DNA of 64,000 bases from an uncultured Psychroserpens sp. GTDB taxonomy: Bacteria; Bacteroidota; Bacteroidia; Flavobacteriales; Flavobacteriaceae. Below are positions 25,942 through 34,761 of the stretch, piece by piece. The translations under genes and the position numbers were made by a program. Under the pieces are notes generated by a model, which saw nothing but the letters and a program-made list of their open reading frames with translations, ran no database searches and was not told the origin of the DNA. The stretch covers positions 248,001 through 312,000 of the forward strand of contig NZ_CANLNS010000002.1 of the NCBI RefSeq assembly GCF_947492715.1, read 5' to 3'. Each line of letters begins with the position of its first letter. The stretch's first letter is position 1.

Positions 25942-27181
25942 ATATAATTTTTTGCGCCTTCTTTGATCCAGAGATTACGAATTCCAACGCATCTATACGC
26001 TTATAAACTTTGACATTTTCTAATGGCTCTGGGTTAGCAAACATGAATGTATAGACAAACTGGGTTAAAAAACGAAATGACTCAGATTTAAAATCGATGA
26101 GTTCATGATTATCAGATGGTTCAAAACTGTTTAATTTTTCAAATGTATAGTTATTATACGCCCTATCTTCCTTTTCTTTTCCGCCTCCTTTTAAATAAAA
26201 TCTATACTTTCGATAAAGCTCATTAATTTTTTTTCGTCTTAAATATAATTTCAATTTATAATAAGCAATGGCATACTGAGCTCTTAATACAGACAATATC
26301 GATTTAGAATCGTATAAAATATGGTATTCAAAATCATAAGCCAAATTACTCCATTTATGTTTATAATCGAAGTCTCCTTTAGAGAAGTCAGAAATTCTAA
26401 AGTTATGCTCAAAACACCATTCTAGCAGTTTAATTATGGACGTTTTACCAATACTAAATTTATAATAATCAGGATCAAAAACTGTGATCGCTTCAAAGAG
26501 TATATCTTCAGAATGAAAATTAAGTGTAATTCCTATAGGAGTCTTAGCATTGCTAATCACTAAAAGTGACGCTTGCTTCTTTTTCAACATATTATAAACC
26601 AACTCTTTATAATAATTCCATTTTTTAGAGCTTAAGTGGTGATAGTTGGTTTGTTTATCGGCAAAACGTCTACTTAACAACGCATAAAACTGTTCAAAAA
26701 GAACATTAAATTCTTCTTTCGGCATGGCCTCATGAATAAAAGCGTAGTCTATATCAAAACACGTTTCTAAGCGTCTTTGATTTGAACGGAACTCTCTTCT
26801 GTTTTTAGAACTAAATTGAGAGTTTATATATTCATCTTGATTATTAAAAGATGTGATGTCCATCAAAAAACCTTGGTATTGAAATACTCTTTTAATTCGC
26901 AGAGAAGAATGCGAAGGCGCATTAAAATCTTCGACATCAAAGTACGATGGCACATCGTAGATTAAAAAGGTTTTTCCCTTGTAATCTTGTTTATCATAAT
27001 TTAGACTATAATATAAGCCTTTGGTAAGATTTCTACCTGCATTAACATAAATACCGTTTGGTTTATCTTTAATAAACCTTACCCCTTCTAAAAAATCAAA
27101 AGACATTAACGTCTTATCTTCATTGAAGTGTTTGGACCAAGAGGTCTCAAAAACTGAAGATGTGAATGGGTTGGTTTTCAT
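25934..27181 (-). CDS. FemA/BioF2-like GNAT acyltransferase
   Basis: 415 residues on the opposite strand inside the polysaccharide locus. The central part fits the duplicated GNAT fold of FemABX/BioF2-like enzymes: FSSKNRREFRSNQRRLE, then ASLLVISNAKTPIGITLNF and the C-terminal ISDFSKGDFDYKHKWSN, a segment typical of this family. Such enzymes transfer acyl or aminoacyl groups. Its 3' end overlaps that of the ATP-grasp gene by 8 bases and it has a good promoter of its own, so it is regulated apart from the main operon. Substrate unknown. Confidence 0.75.
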   Translation of the reverse strand: MKTNPFTSSVFETSWSKHFNEDKTLMSFDFLEGVRFIKDKPNGIYVNAGRNLTKGLYYSLNYDKQDYKGKTFLIYDVPSYFDVEDFNAPSHSSLRIKRVFQYQGFLMDITSFNNQDEYINSQFSSKNRREFRSNQRRLETCFDIDYAFIHEAMPKEEFNVLFEQFYALLSRRFADKQTNYHHLSSKKWNYYKELVYNMLKKKQASLLVISNAKTPIGITLNFHSEDILFEAITVFDPDYYKFSIGKTSIIKLLEWCFEHNFRISDFSKGDFDYKHKWSNLAYDFEYHILYDSKSILSVLRAQYAIAYYKLKLYLRRKKINELYRKYRFYLKGGGKEKEDRAYNNYTFEKLNSFEPSDNHELIDFKSESFRFLTQFVYTFMFANPEPLENVKVYKRIDALEFVISGSKKAQKIIFS

Positions 27182-27201
27182 TGTATTACAGATACGAGAT
27201 G

Positions 27202-27233
27202 CAAAAGTAACATTTTTGCCATGTTATTATCAA
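27202..27233 (-). promoter_or_regulatory. Promoter of the FemA-like gene
   Basis: On the minus strand TTG (27231-27233), a 21-base spacer and TACTTTTG (27202-27209) fit both boxes of the Bacteroidota consensus, 20 bases before the start at 27181. Confidence 0.55.
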
Positions 27234-27266
27234 TTAAGAGAATTAAAAATTACTGTTAATTTTATT

Positions 27267-27274
27267 TACATTTG
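27267..27274 (+). promoter_or_regulatory. Promoter -7 box of the deacetylase gene
   Basis: TACATTTG, 20 bases before the ATG at 27295, divergent from the FemA-like promoter. The two promoters occupy a 113-bp gap. Confidence 0.5.
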
Positions 27275-27294
27275 AAACCAATATAAATTAAACT

Positions 27295-28299
27295 ATGAGC
27301 GGTCATTTTGTTATTTCATTAGATTACGAAATTCATTGGGGAGTTTTTGATAAAAAATCTGTAGACGACTATAGAACAAACTTAACCAATGTTGGAAAAG
27401 TTTTAGATAGGCTTTTAGAAATGAGTGACAAATATGACATTAAACTCACATTTGCTACTGTTGGTTTCTTATTTGCAAAAGACAAGGAAGAGCTCCTCAA
27501 GTATGCCCCTAAGCATAAACCGTCGTATTCAAAAGAAAAGTTTTCGCCATACCCTTTAATAGCGTCAATTGGAAACAGTGAGCAAGACGACCCCTTTCAT
27601 TATGGTCTTTCTGGCATAAAGCAAATTCAAAACAATGGCAATCACGAAATTGGAACACATACATTTTGTCATTATTACTGTCACATTCCTGGTCAAAATG
27701 TTGAACAATTTGATAATGACCTTAGTTCGGCAATACAAATCGCAAAGCCACTAGGTATAGATATAAACAGTCTGGTCTTTCCCAGAAACATGGTCGACCC
27801 ACTTAAACCGTTTGACAAGCCTTATTTAGAAGTGCTTAAAAAGCACGGCATCACTTCTTTTAGAGGAAAAGAAAAAGCATACATATATAACATTCATACT
27901 ACAAAATTTTATAAAGAGTGGTATATTTTTAAGTTGCTAAAGTTTCTCGATGCTTATGTGAGTGTTACTGGACCAAATACGTACAAGTTAGAGGACATGA
28001 CCAAAGAAAAAGATCTTTTCAATTTTCCATCGAGCAGATTATTTAGAGCTTATAGTAAGAAATTGAAGTTTTTAGAACCCTTAAAAATTAAGCGCATAAA
28101 GCGAGCAATGACGCATGCAGCTAAAAAGAATGAGCTTTTTCATTTATGGTGGCACCCTCATAATTTCGGAGCTCAAATGGATGAAAACTTCAAAAACCTA
28201 GAAGAGATTTTCAAAACCTACAAAAAGCTCAATGAAACTTATAATTTCAAAAGCGAAACCATGACAAGTTTGGCTAACAAAATTAAGTCTTCTTCTTAA
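27295..28299 (+). CDS. Polysaccharide deacetylase (NodB-fold, CE4-like)
   Basis: 334 residues. FVISLDYEIHWG provides the first Asp motif, and NGNHEIGTHTFCHYYCH the H-x-x-x-H-like metal motif, followed by LVFPRNMVDP and a late HLWWHPHNFG. CE4 enzymes remove N- or O-acetyl groups from polysaccharides. There is no clear signal peptide, so it may act in the cytoplasm on the lipid-linked precursor or be a divergent member. It has its own candidate promoter; a 217-bp gap with nothing recognisable follows. Confidence 0.85.
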   Translation: MSGHFVISLDYEIHWGVFDKKSVDDYRTNLTNVGKVLDRLLEMSDKYDIKLTFATVGFLFAKDKEELLKYAPKHKPSYSKEKFSPYPLIASIGNSEQDDPFHYGLSGIKQIQNNGNHEIGTHTFCHYYCHIPGQNVEQFDNDLSSAIQIAKPLGIDINSLVFPRNMVDPLKPFDKPYLEVLKKHGITSFRGKEKAYIYNIHTTKFYKEWYIFKLLKFLDAYVSVTGPNTYKLEDMTKEKDLFNFPSSRLFRAYSKKLKFLEPLKIKRIKRAMTHAAKKNELFHLWWHPHNFGAQMDENFKNLEEIFKTYKKLNETYNFKSETMTSLANKIKSSS

Positions 28300-28516
28300 T
28301 TATTATGCTTTTCTAATAAATCGAAGGCTTAAAGGTCAACGTGAAAAATTGTTTTTTATCGTGTTTATTTGGTTGGTTTTATGGTATTAATGCATATTTA
28401 ACAAGAAATTTATTCAGGTTACTAGCATTAAACATGTATTAACCATCCAAAATTTCACCCAAATCCCTCACTAAACGCTTAGCTGTATAGTAATAAACTT
28501 ACTTAACAAGTTGATT

Positions 28517-29641
28517 ATGGAATCAAAAATTTGGTTGTCATCTCCGCATATGAGTGGAAAAGAACAATCTTATATTAATAATGCTTTCGAAACCAATTGG
28601 ATTGCTCCTTTAGGGCCTAACGTCAATGGTTTTGAGGCTGATATTCAGGATTATCTTAAAGAAGATAGTCATGTGGCTGCGTTAAGTTCAGGAACGGCTG
28701 CTATTCATTTAGGTCTTATTTTATTAGATGTTGGTCATGGAGATGAAGTTATTTGTCAGTCTAAGACGTTTTCGGCATCTGCAAATCCAATCGTGTATCA
28801 AGGTGCTACTCCAATTTTTGTTGATAGTGAGCGTGACACATGGAACATTTGTCCAGAACAATTAGAGATTGCAATAAAAGATCGTATTCAAAAAGGAAAG
28901 AAACCAAAAGCCATTGTTGCTGTACATCTGTATGGCATGCCTTATAAAGTTAGTGAAATTCATAAGGTAGCAAAACGCTACGATATTCCTGTTTTAGAAG
29001 ACAGTGCTGAGGCTTTAGGTAGTACCTATAACAACATTAAATGCGGCACATTTGGAGATATCTCTGTATTGTCCTTTAATGGAAACAAAATCATAACAAC
29101 TTCTGGTGGTGGTGCGATTGTAACCAAAAATATTAAGCTAAAAGAAAAAGCTGTTTTTCTTGCCACTCAGGCCAGAGATAAGGCGGTAGAATATTTGCAT
29201 TCTTCTATTGGCTTTAATTACAGGTTATCTAACGTACTTGCTGGTATTGGCAGAGGCCAAATGGAAGTTCTCGATGACCGAGTTGCAGCTCGAAGACAAA
29301 ACTATCAGCATTATAAAGATAGTTTTCAAGGTATTGAAGAACTTCAATTTGTTGATGAACCTCATGGTTCTTTTTCAAACCGTTGGCTGTCGTGCTTGTT
29401 AACGCCATCTAAAGCAATTAGAGAAGAACTAAGGTTAGAACTTAATACATATAACATTGAAACTAGACCACTTTGGAAACCTATGCACCAACAACCTATT
29501 TTCAAAGATGCACCTCGTTACCTCAATGGTGTTTCTGATGATTTGTTTGAAAAAGGCTTATGTTTACCTAGCGGATCTAACTTAACTGAAAATGAAATAA
29601 ATAGAGTAACATCAGCAATAAAAACGTATTTTAGAGCATGA
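28517..29641 (+). CDS. DegT/DnrJ/EryC1/StrS-type sugar aminotransferase (PglE-like)
   Basis: 374 residues. PLP-dependent fold type I with VAALSSGTAAIHLGL, VLEDSAEALGS, and the Lys Schiff-base motif SFNGNKIITTSGGG, then the NYRLSNVLAGIG motif. It would place a 4-amino group on the 4-keto-6-deoxy sugar made by the dehydratase encoded next, as PglE does in UDP-bacillosamine synthesis. ATG at 28517 is chosen over a TTG at 28511. It overlaps the dehydratase gene by ATGA. Confidence 0.9.
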   Translation: MESKIWLSSPHMSGKEQSYINNAFETNWIAPLGPNVNGFEADIQDYLKEDSHVAALSSGTAAIHLGLILLDVGHGDEVICQSKTFSASANPIVYQGATPIFVDSERDTWNICPEQLEIAIKDRIQKGKKPKAIVAVHLYGMPYKVSEIHKVAKRYDIPVLEDSAEALGSTYNNIKCGTFGDISVLSFNGNKIITTSGGGAIVTKNIKLKEKAVFLATQARDKAVEYLHSSIGFNYRLSNVLAGIGRGQMEVLDDRVAARRQNYQHYKDSFQGIEELQFVDEPHGSFSNRWLSCLLTPSKAIREELRLELNTYNIETRPLWKPMHQQPIFKDAPRYLNGVSDDLFEKGLCLPSGSNLTENEINRVTSAIKTYFRA

Positions 29642-31530
29642 TTAAACAATTACTTCAAAATATATCACATAAATATGCCTCCAAATGGTTGGTTATGTTA
29701 TTCGATTTAACGATCGTCGCATTTACCTTTGTTGCTGCATATATTATAAGATTCAATTTCCATCTTGATTTTGATTTTGTAGTTATGTTTAAGCAAATTC
29801 CATTTGTCTTTTTAGCGGCTTTGATTAGCTTTTTATTTGTTGGATCTTATAAAGGTGTTGTTAGATTTACTGGGTTTAAAGATGTGATTAATATTATTAT
29901 AGGAGTCAACATTTTGGCTACTATATTGATTGTTTCAACCTTTTTTAGTAGACGTTTTAATTACGAAAGCATTTTCAATATTTCTGGATCTATTATTTAT
30001 ATCCATTTACTTTTAAATATTCTATTCCTTGTTGGTTTCAAACTTTTTATAAAGTCTATGTACAACAAACTAATGCAAGATTTTAAAACGCAAAAACGCA
30101 TTTTAATTTTTGGTGCAGGTAACTCTGGAATGATTACTTATGATGCTATCACTAACGACCCTAAGAACAGTCACCAAATTATTGGCTTTATTGATGATAA
30201 CGAAAGTAAGATTGGAAAAAAGATAAATACGTTGTCGGTTTATAGTTTGGACAAAATAACACCAAAGTTTATTGAAAAGTATGCTGTTGAAGAAGTTATT
30301 ATTTCAATTCAAAATATCGAATCGTCTAGGCTACTTCAAATTTCGGGCTTACTATTTGAATTAGGCTTAAAAGTAAAAATTGTACCTCCTGTTCAAAACT
30401 GGATTGATGGAGATTTAAGTGTAGGACAAATTAAAGAGGTAAATATTGAAGATTTATTAGGACGTGATCCTATATCTATTACCAATCCTGCTCTTTTAGA
30501 TGAATATGAAAATCAAATCATTTTAATTACTGGAGCTGCAGGTTCAATTGGAAGTGAAATTGCAAGAAAGGCTTCTAATTATAATTATAAAAAATTAATT
30601 CTTCTCGATACGGCAGAATCTCCATTATATGAATTACAACAAGAATTTGTACAAAAAGGAATTAAAAACTTTACAGCTATAGTTGCGGACGTGAGAGATT
30701 TTAGACGTATGGAGCAACTATTCCAAATACACAAACCTAAAATTGTCTTTCATGCAGCGGCATATAAACATGTTCCGTTAATGGAAAATAATCCTTACGA
30801 AGCTGTGAGTGTCAATATTGGAGGAACCAGACATATTGCGAGTTTATCTGTAAAACATGGTGTAAATAAGTTTGTACTTATTTCTACAGACAAGGCTGTA
30901 AACCCAACTAATGTTATGGGCGCAACTAAACGTATTGCAGAACTCTATGTTAATTGTTTACAAGGAAAAGGGAAGACCAAATTTATTACCACACGATTTG
31001 GTAATGTCCTTGGCTCCAATGGCTCGGTTATTCCTTTATTTAAAAAACAAATTGAAAATGGCGGTCCATTAACTGTAACGCATAAAGAAATTACACGTTA
31101 TTTTATGACCATTTCCGAAGCGTGTCAGTTAGTATTAGAGGCAGCTACAATGGGTAATGGAGGCGAAATATTTGTGTTCGACATGGGAGAATCTGTAAAG
31201 ATTTATGATTTAGCCAAAAATATGATCATTCTATCTGGTTTAAGACATCCAGAAGATATTGAAATAAAAATTACAGGCTTGCGTCCAGGTGAAAAGATCT
31301 ATGAAGAGCTACTCGCAGACGGGGAAAATACCAGGCAAACTTATCATGAAAAAATCATGATTGCCAAAACAAAATCTATAGATACATTAACTATAAGTGA
31401 TAAAATTGCCAATTTGTGCACGATTAACTCTAAATCACAAAATCTAGAAATTGTATCATTAATTAAAGATATTATTCCAGAATACATTTCCAACAATTCT
31501 AAATACGAAGTATTAGACTCAAAAAAATAA
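29638..31530 (+). CDS. UDP-sugar 4,6-dehydratase, membrane-bound (PglF/WbpM/CapD-like)
   Basis: 630 residues: four N-terminal membrane helices (residues 15-135), a Rossmann-like domain (ILIFGAGNSG near 155) and an SDR domain with ITGAAGSIGSE near 298, STDKAVNPTNVMGATKR with Met in place of the usual SDR catalytic Tyr, as in this family. It converts UDP-GlcNAc to the 4-keto-6-deoxy sugar, first step to bacillosamine/FucNAc-type residues. The aminotransferase gene lies directly upstream, the export genes directly downstream. Confidence 0.92.
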   Translation: MIKQLLQNISHKYASKWLVMLFDLTIVAFTFVAAYIIRFNFHLDFDFVVMFKQIPFVFLAALISFLFVGSYKGVVRFTGFKDVINIIIGVNILATILIVSTFFSRRFNYESIFNISGSIIYIHLLLNILFLVGFKLFIKSMYNKLMQDFKTQKRILIFGAGNSGMITYDAITNDPKNSHQIIGFIDDNESKIGKKINTLSVYSLDKITPKFIEKYAVEEVIISIQNIESSRLLQISGLLFELGLKVKIVPPVQNWIDGDLSVGQIKEVNIEDLLGRDPISITNPALLDEYENQIILITGAAGSIGSEIARKASNYNYKKLILLDTAESPLYELQQEFVQKGIKNFTAIVADVRDFRRMEQLFQIHKPKIVFHAAAYKHVPLMENNPYEAVSVNIGGTRHIASLSVKHGVNKFVLISTDKAVNPTNVMGATKRIAELYVNCLQGKGKTKFITTRFGNVLGSNGSVIPLFKKQIENGGPLTVTHKEITRYFMTISEACQLVLEAATMGNGGEIFVFDMGESVKIYDLAKNMIILSGLRHPEDIEIKITGLRPGEKIYEELLADGENTRQTYHEKIMIAKTKSIDTLTISDKIANLCTINSKSQNLEIVSLIKDIIPEYISNNSKYEVLDSKK

Positions 31531-31550
31531 CATAACCAAATCAAAATATT

Positions 31551-32348
31551 ATGCGTCAACATTCTAGCAACATATTCAGATTATTTCTACTATTTTCATT
31601 TGTAGCACTATCATCTTGTGGCTCGAGAAAAGATCTTGTCTATTTTCAAGATGAACCAATAACAGATGTAAGTTTAAGCGAGCTAGACAATAATTTTCAA
31701 ATCACATATAAGCCAAATGATATATTAACAATTGATGTTTCTGCTGAAGTTTCAGAATCTGTTGCTGCCTTTAATTTACCAGCAGTAGCCTATAATACCT
31801 CTGGTGGTGCGGCAAACCAACCAACTGTTTTAAGACAAACCTATTTATTAGATCCAGAAGGTAATATAGAATTTCCTGTTTTAGGTACGGTAAAAATGGG
31901 AGGCCTTACAAGAGTTGAAGCTACAAAAATGTTAAAAGAACGTATTGGTGAATACGTGAAAGAGTTTATAGTAAACATTAGACTTATTAACTTTACTGTA
32001 ACGGTTTTAGGTGAAGTAAACAGACCTGGTGCATACACTGTTGAAGGAGAACGTATTTCCCTCACACAAGCCTTAGGTTTAGCCGGAGACCTTACTATTT
32101 ATGGAAAACGAAACAACGTATTTTTAATTCGTGAAGTGGATGGAAAGAAAAAATATGCAAAATATGATTTAACATCTATAAACGTTGTAAATTCTCCTGT
32201 GTATTATTTAACTCAAAATGATGTCATCTATGTAGAGCCAAATAATGCTAAAGTCAAGACATCTTCATATAACCCAAATACTGGCGTTCTAATTTCTGCA
32301 GTGTCTACACTAGCTACAATTGCAGCAATTTTTATTTTCAGAAACTAA
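31551..32348 (+). CDS. Polysaccharide export outer-membrane lipoprotein (Wza-like)
   Basis: 265 residues: lipoprotein signal with lipobox LSSCGS (Cys near residue 24), a polysaccharide export domain (ITYKPNDILTIDVSAEV) and an SLBB domain (VTVLGEVNRPGAYTVEGER), then a C-terminal hydrophobic helix ending at FIFRN, which by analogy to Wza would span the outer membrane. It forms the export channel together with the kinase encoded 18 bases downstream. Confidence 0.92.
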   Translation: MRQHSSNIFRLFLLFSFVALSSCGSRKDLVYFQDEPITDVSLSELDNNFQITYKPNDILTIDVSAEVSESVAAFNLPAVAYNTSGGAANQPTVLRQTYLLDPEGNIEFPVLGTVKMGGLTRVEATKMLKERIGEYVKEFIVNIRLINFTVTVLGEVNRPGAYTVEGERISLTQALGLAGDLTIYGKRNNVFLIREVDGKKKYAKYDLTSINVVNSPVYYLTQNDVIYVEPNNAKVKTSSYNPNTGVLISAVSTLATIAAIFIFRN

Positions 32349-32365
32349 TATAGATTTATAGTATT

Positions 32366-34708
32366 ATGTCTCAAAATTCCCTAACAAACAAAGACACAAT
32401 AGTAAAACTCGTTGAGCTATATTTATCAAAATGGAAGCTCATCATTATTTTTCTATTAATTGCTCTTGCCGCAGCATTCGTTAAAATTAGATATAGCACA
32501 TTTTTATATCAGGCTAATGCTACAATAAAGTTAAAAGAAGATGAAAACTCAAGGAGTTTAGCTGAAATATCTTCACTTCAAAATGGTGGACTAAATTCAA
32601 CTTTACCAAATGTCGTAGATGAGATAGAAGTAATTAAATCGCGATCTATACTTACGCAAGTGGTTAAAGATCTTAAGTTAAATATTAGTTATTACGTTAG
32701 CGGAAAATTAAAAAAAGAGGAGATTTATTCTAATCCTCCTGTGGACATTAGTTTTTTTGTAAGCGACTCGATTCTTGCTGATGTAAATAAATCATTATAT
32801 ATAAAAATACTATCTGCTCAACAATATGAGCTTTCTAAAGTTAATACCAATAAACTATTAGAATTTGATGATGGAGAAACAACAACTCACAGTTTTGGAG
32901 ATCGCGTAAAAGGTTCGTTTGGTGACTTTGTTATCACTCCAAATATTGGTACCTATGGTTCTGAACCAGGTGATTATGTTGAGATTCATGTGAGACCAAT
33001 ACATAGTGTTGTTGAGTCATACCTTTCTAAGGTAAAAATCGCTACCACAGACAAATCGAATGTTATTAAACTGTCGTTAAATGAAAGCATTAAAGAAAAG
33101 GCGCGTTTAATACTAGATGAAGTTATTTTAAAGTATAATGCCGACGTTATTAATGACAAAGAACTTATTGTTAAAACAACTTCAGATTTTATTACAAATC
33201 GTTTAAACGTAGTGTCTAACGAACTAGAACAGGTAGATTTTACTGCCGAAAAACTTCAGAAAGACAACAGGTTAACAGCATTATCTTCACAGTCTAATAT
33301 CTTTTTAGAAAGTGAACGACAAACCGAAGCAAAGATTAACCAAACCAGTAATCAATTGCAGTTGGTAGAATTCATGAGTGATCGTTTAAATAATAATGAT
33401 TCTGGTACAGATTTATTACCTGCAGATATAGGTATTGCAGATAGTAATGTAGCACAGATTACAAAAAGTCATAATGATTTAGTATTACAACGTGATCGTA
33501 TTCTAAAGAACTCAAGCAATAAAAACCCAACAGTAATAAAATTAAACGATCAAATTAATGCACTTAAAAACAACTTGAACCAAAGTTTAAGTAATATTAA
33601 AGATGCCAATCAAATTACGCTTAATAACCTAAATAGAGAAGATTCTAGAATTCGAGGACAAATATATTCTGCTCCAGGAAAAGAACGACAGTTTAGAGAT
33701 ATTAAGCGTCAGCAAGATATTAAAGAGTCACTTTACCTCTATCTTTTAGAAAAACGTGAAGAAACAGCTATTACGCTAGGTATGTCTACTGCAAATGCCA
33801 AAGTTATTGATTATGCTTATACCAATGATGATCCAGTTTCACCAAAGAAAAAAATCATCTATCTAACAGCAATGCTTATTGGTTTAATTATTCCTGTGTC
33901 TTTAATTTATGTAAAAGACCTCATGGACACAAAGGTGCATACTAAAGAAGATGTATTACGTTTGGTTAAAGCACCTTTCATTGGTGATATCCCAAAGGCA
34001 GACACAAAATCAAAAGTTGTAAGTAAGGTAGATTATTCTCCAAAAGCAGAAGCCTTTAGAATTATTAGAACGAACATCGATTTTATGCTGCAGAAAGTAG
34101 ATAAAAAATGTAAAACCATTTTTGTAACCTCTACTACTGCTCAGGAAGGAAAATCACATACTACTACAAACTTAGCTAGTTCATTCTCTTTTTCAGATAA
34201 AAAGACACTTCTTATTGAAACAGATATTAGAGTCCCTAGAGTTAATGATTATTTAAAAATTAAAAGCGACAAAGGACTTACCGATTTCATTTCAGATAAA
34301 TCATTAAGCATTGAAGATGTTACTGTAAAAGTAAAAGACAATGAATTTTTAGATGTGATTCCGTCTGGAACTATTCCGCCAAATCCCGCAGAGTTACTAA
34401 TGAGTGATCGCGTAAAATATTTATTCGAAAAAGTCAAAGAACAATACGATTATGTTATCGTAGATACGGCTGCTGTTGGATTGGTTACAGACACCTTATT
34501 GATAAGCAATCATGCCGATATTTTTATTTATGTCGTAAGTGCAAATAATATTGACAAGCGTCAATTGCATATTGCCCAAACCATGTACGAAGAAAAACGT
34601 TTACCACATATGGTTACACTTCTTAATGGAACGATTAAAAAGAAAGGATACGGCTATGGTTATGGTAATAATCCGCAACGAAAGAAAAAATGGTATAAAC
34701 CCTTCTAA
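32366..34708 (+). CDS. Polysaccharide co-polymerase / BY-kinase (Wzc-like)
   Basis: 780 residues. Wzz domain between membrane helices (about residues 25-42 and 495-515), long periplasmic coiled coil, then a cytoplasmic ATPase: Walker A STTAQEGKSHTTT near 589, Walker A' LLIETDIRVPR and Walker B YVIVDTAAVG. The tail has tyrosines in KKGYGYGYGNN, the autophosphorylation cluster of bacterial tyrosine kinases. It sets chain length and gates export with the Wza-like partner. Odd points: the first Asp of Walker A' is Glu and Walker B lacks the PP pair (DTAA). Last gene of the locus. Confidence 0.92.
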   Translation: MSQNSLTNKDTIVKLVELYLSKWKLIIIFLLIALAAAFVKIRYSTFLYQANATIKLKEDENSRSLAEISSLQNGGLNSTLPNVVDEIEVIKSRSILTQVVKDLKLNISYYVSGKLKKEEIYSNPPVDISFFVSDSILADVNKSLYIKILSAQQYELSKVNTNKLLEFDDGETTTHSFGDRVKGSFGDFVITPNIGTYGSEPGDYVEIHVRPIHSVVESYLSKVKIATTDKSNVIKLSLNESIKEKARLILDEVILKYNADVINDKELIVKTTSDFITNRLNVVSNELEQVDFTAEKLQKDNRLTALSSQSNIFLESERQTEAKINQTSNQLQLVEFMSDRLNNNDSGTDLLPADIGIADSNVAQITKSHNDLVLQRDRILKNSSNKNPTVIKLNDQINALKNNLNQSLSNIKDANQITLNNLNREDSRIRGQIYSAPGKERQFRDIKRQQDIKESLYLYLLEKREETAITLGMSTANAKVIDYAYTNDDPVSPKKKIIYLTAMLIGLIIPVSLIYVKDLMDTKVHTKEDVLRLVKAPFIGDIPKADTKSKVVSKVDYSPKAEAFRIIRTNIDFMLQKVDKKCKTIFVTSTTAQEGKSHTTTNLASSFSFSDKKTLLIETDIRVPRVNDYLKIKSDKGLTDFISDKSLSIEDVTVKVKDNEFLDVIPSGTIPPNPAELLMSDRVKYLFEKVKEQYDYVIVDTAAVGLVTDTLLISNHADIFIYVVSANNIDKRQLHIAQTMYEEKRLPHMVTLLNGTIKKKGYGYGYGNNPQRKKKWYKPF

Positions 34709-34724
34709 TTTAATAACACCCTAA

Positions 34725-34759
34725 CTAAAAAATCCGTATTGAATTACGGGTTTTTTTTT
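34725..34759. terminator. Bidirectional intrinsic terminator closing the polysaccharide locus
   Basis: CCGTA (34734-34738) pairs with TACGG (34745-34749) with A/T flanks that extend the stem; A-run before, ten T's after, so it works for both strands. It lies between the kinase gene and the convergent proline dehydrogenase gene. Confidence 0.8.
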
Positions 34760-34761
34760 GT

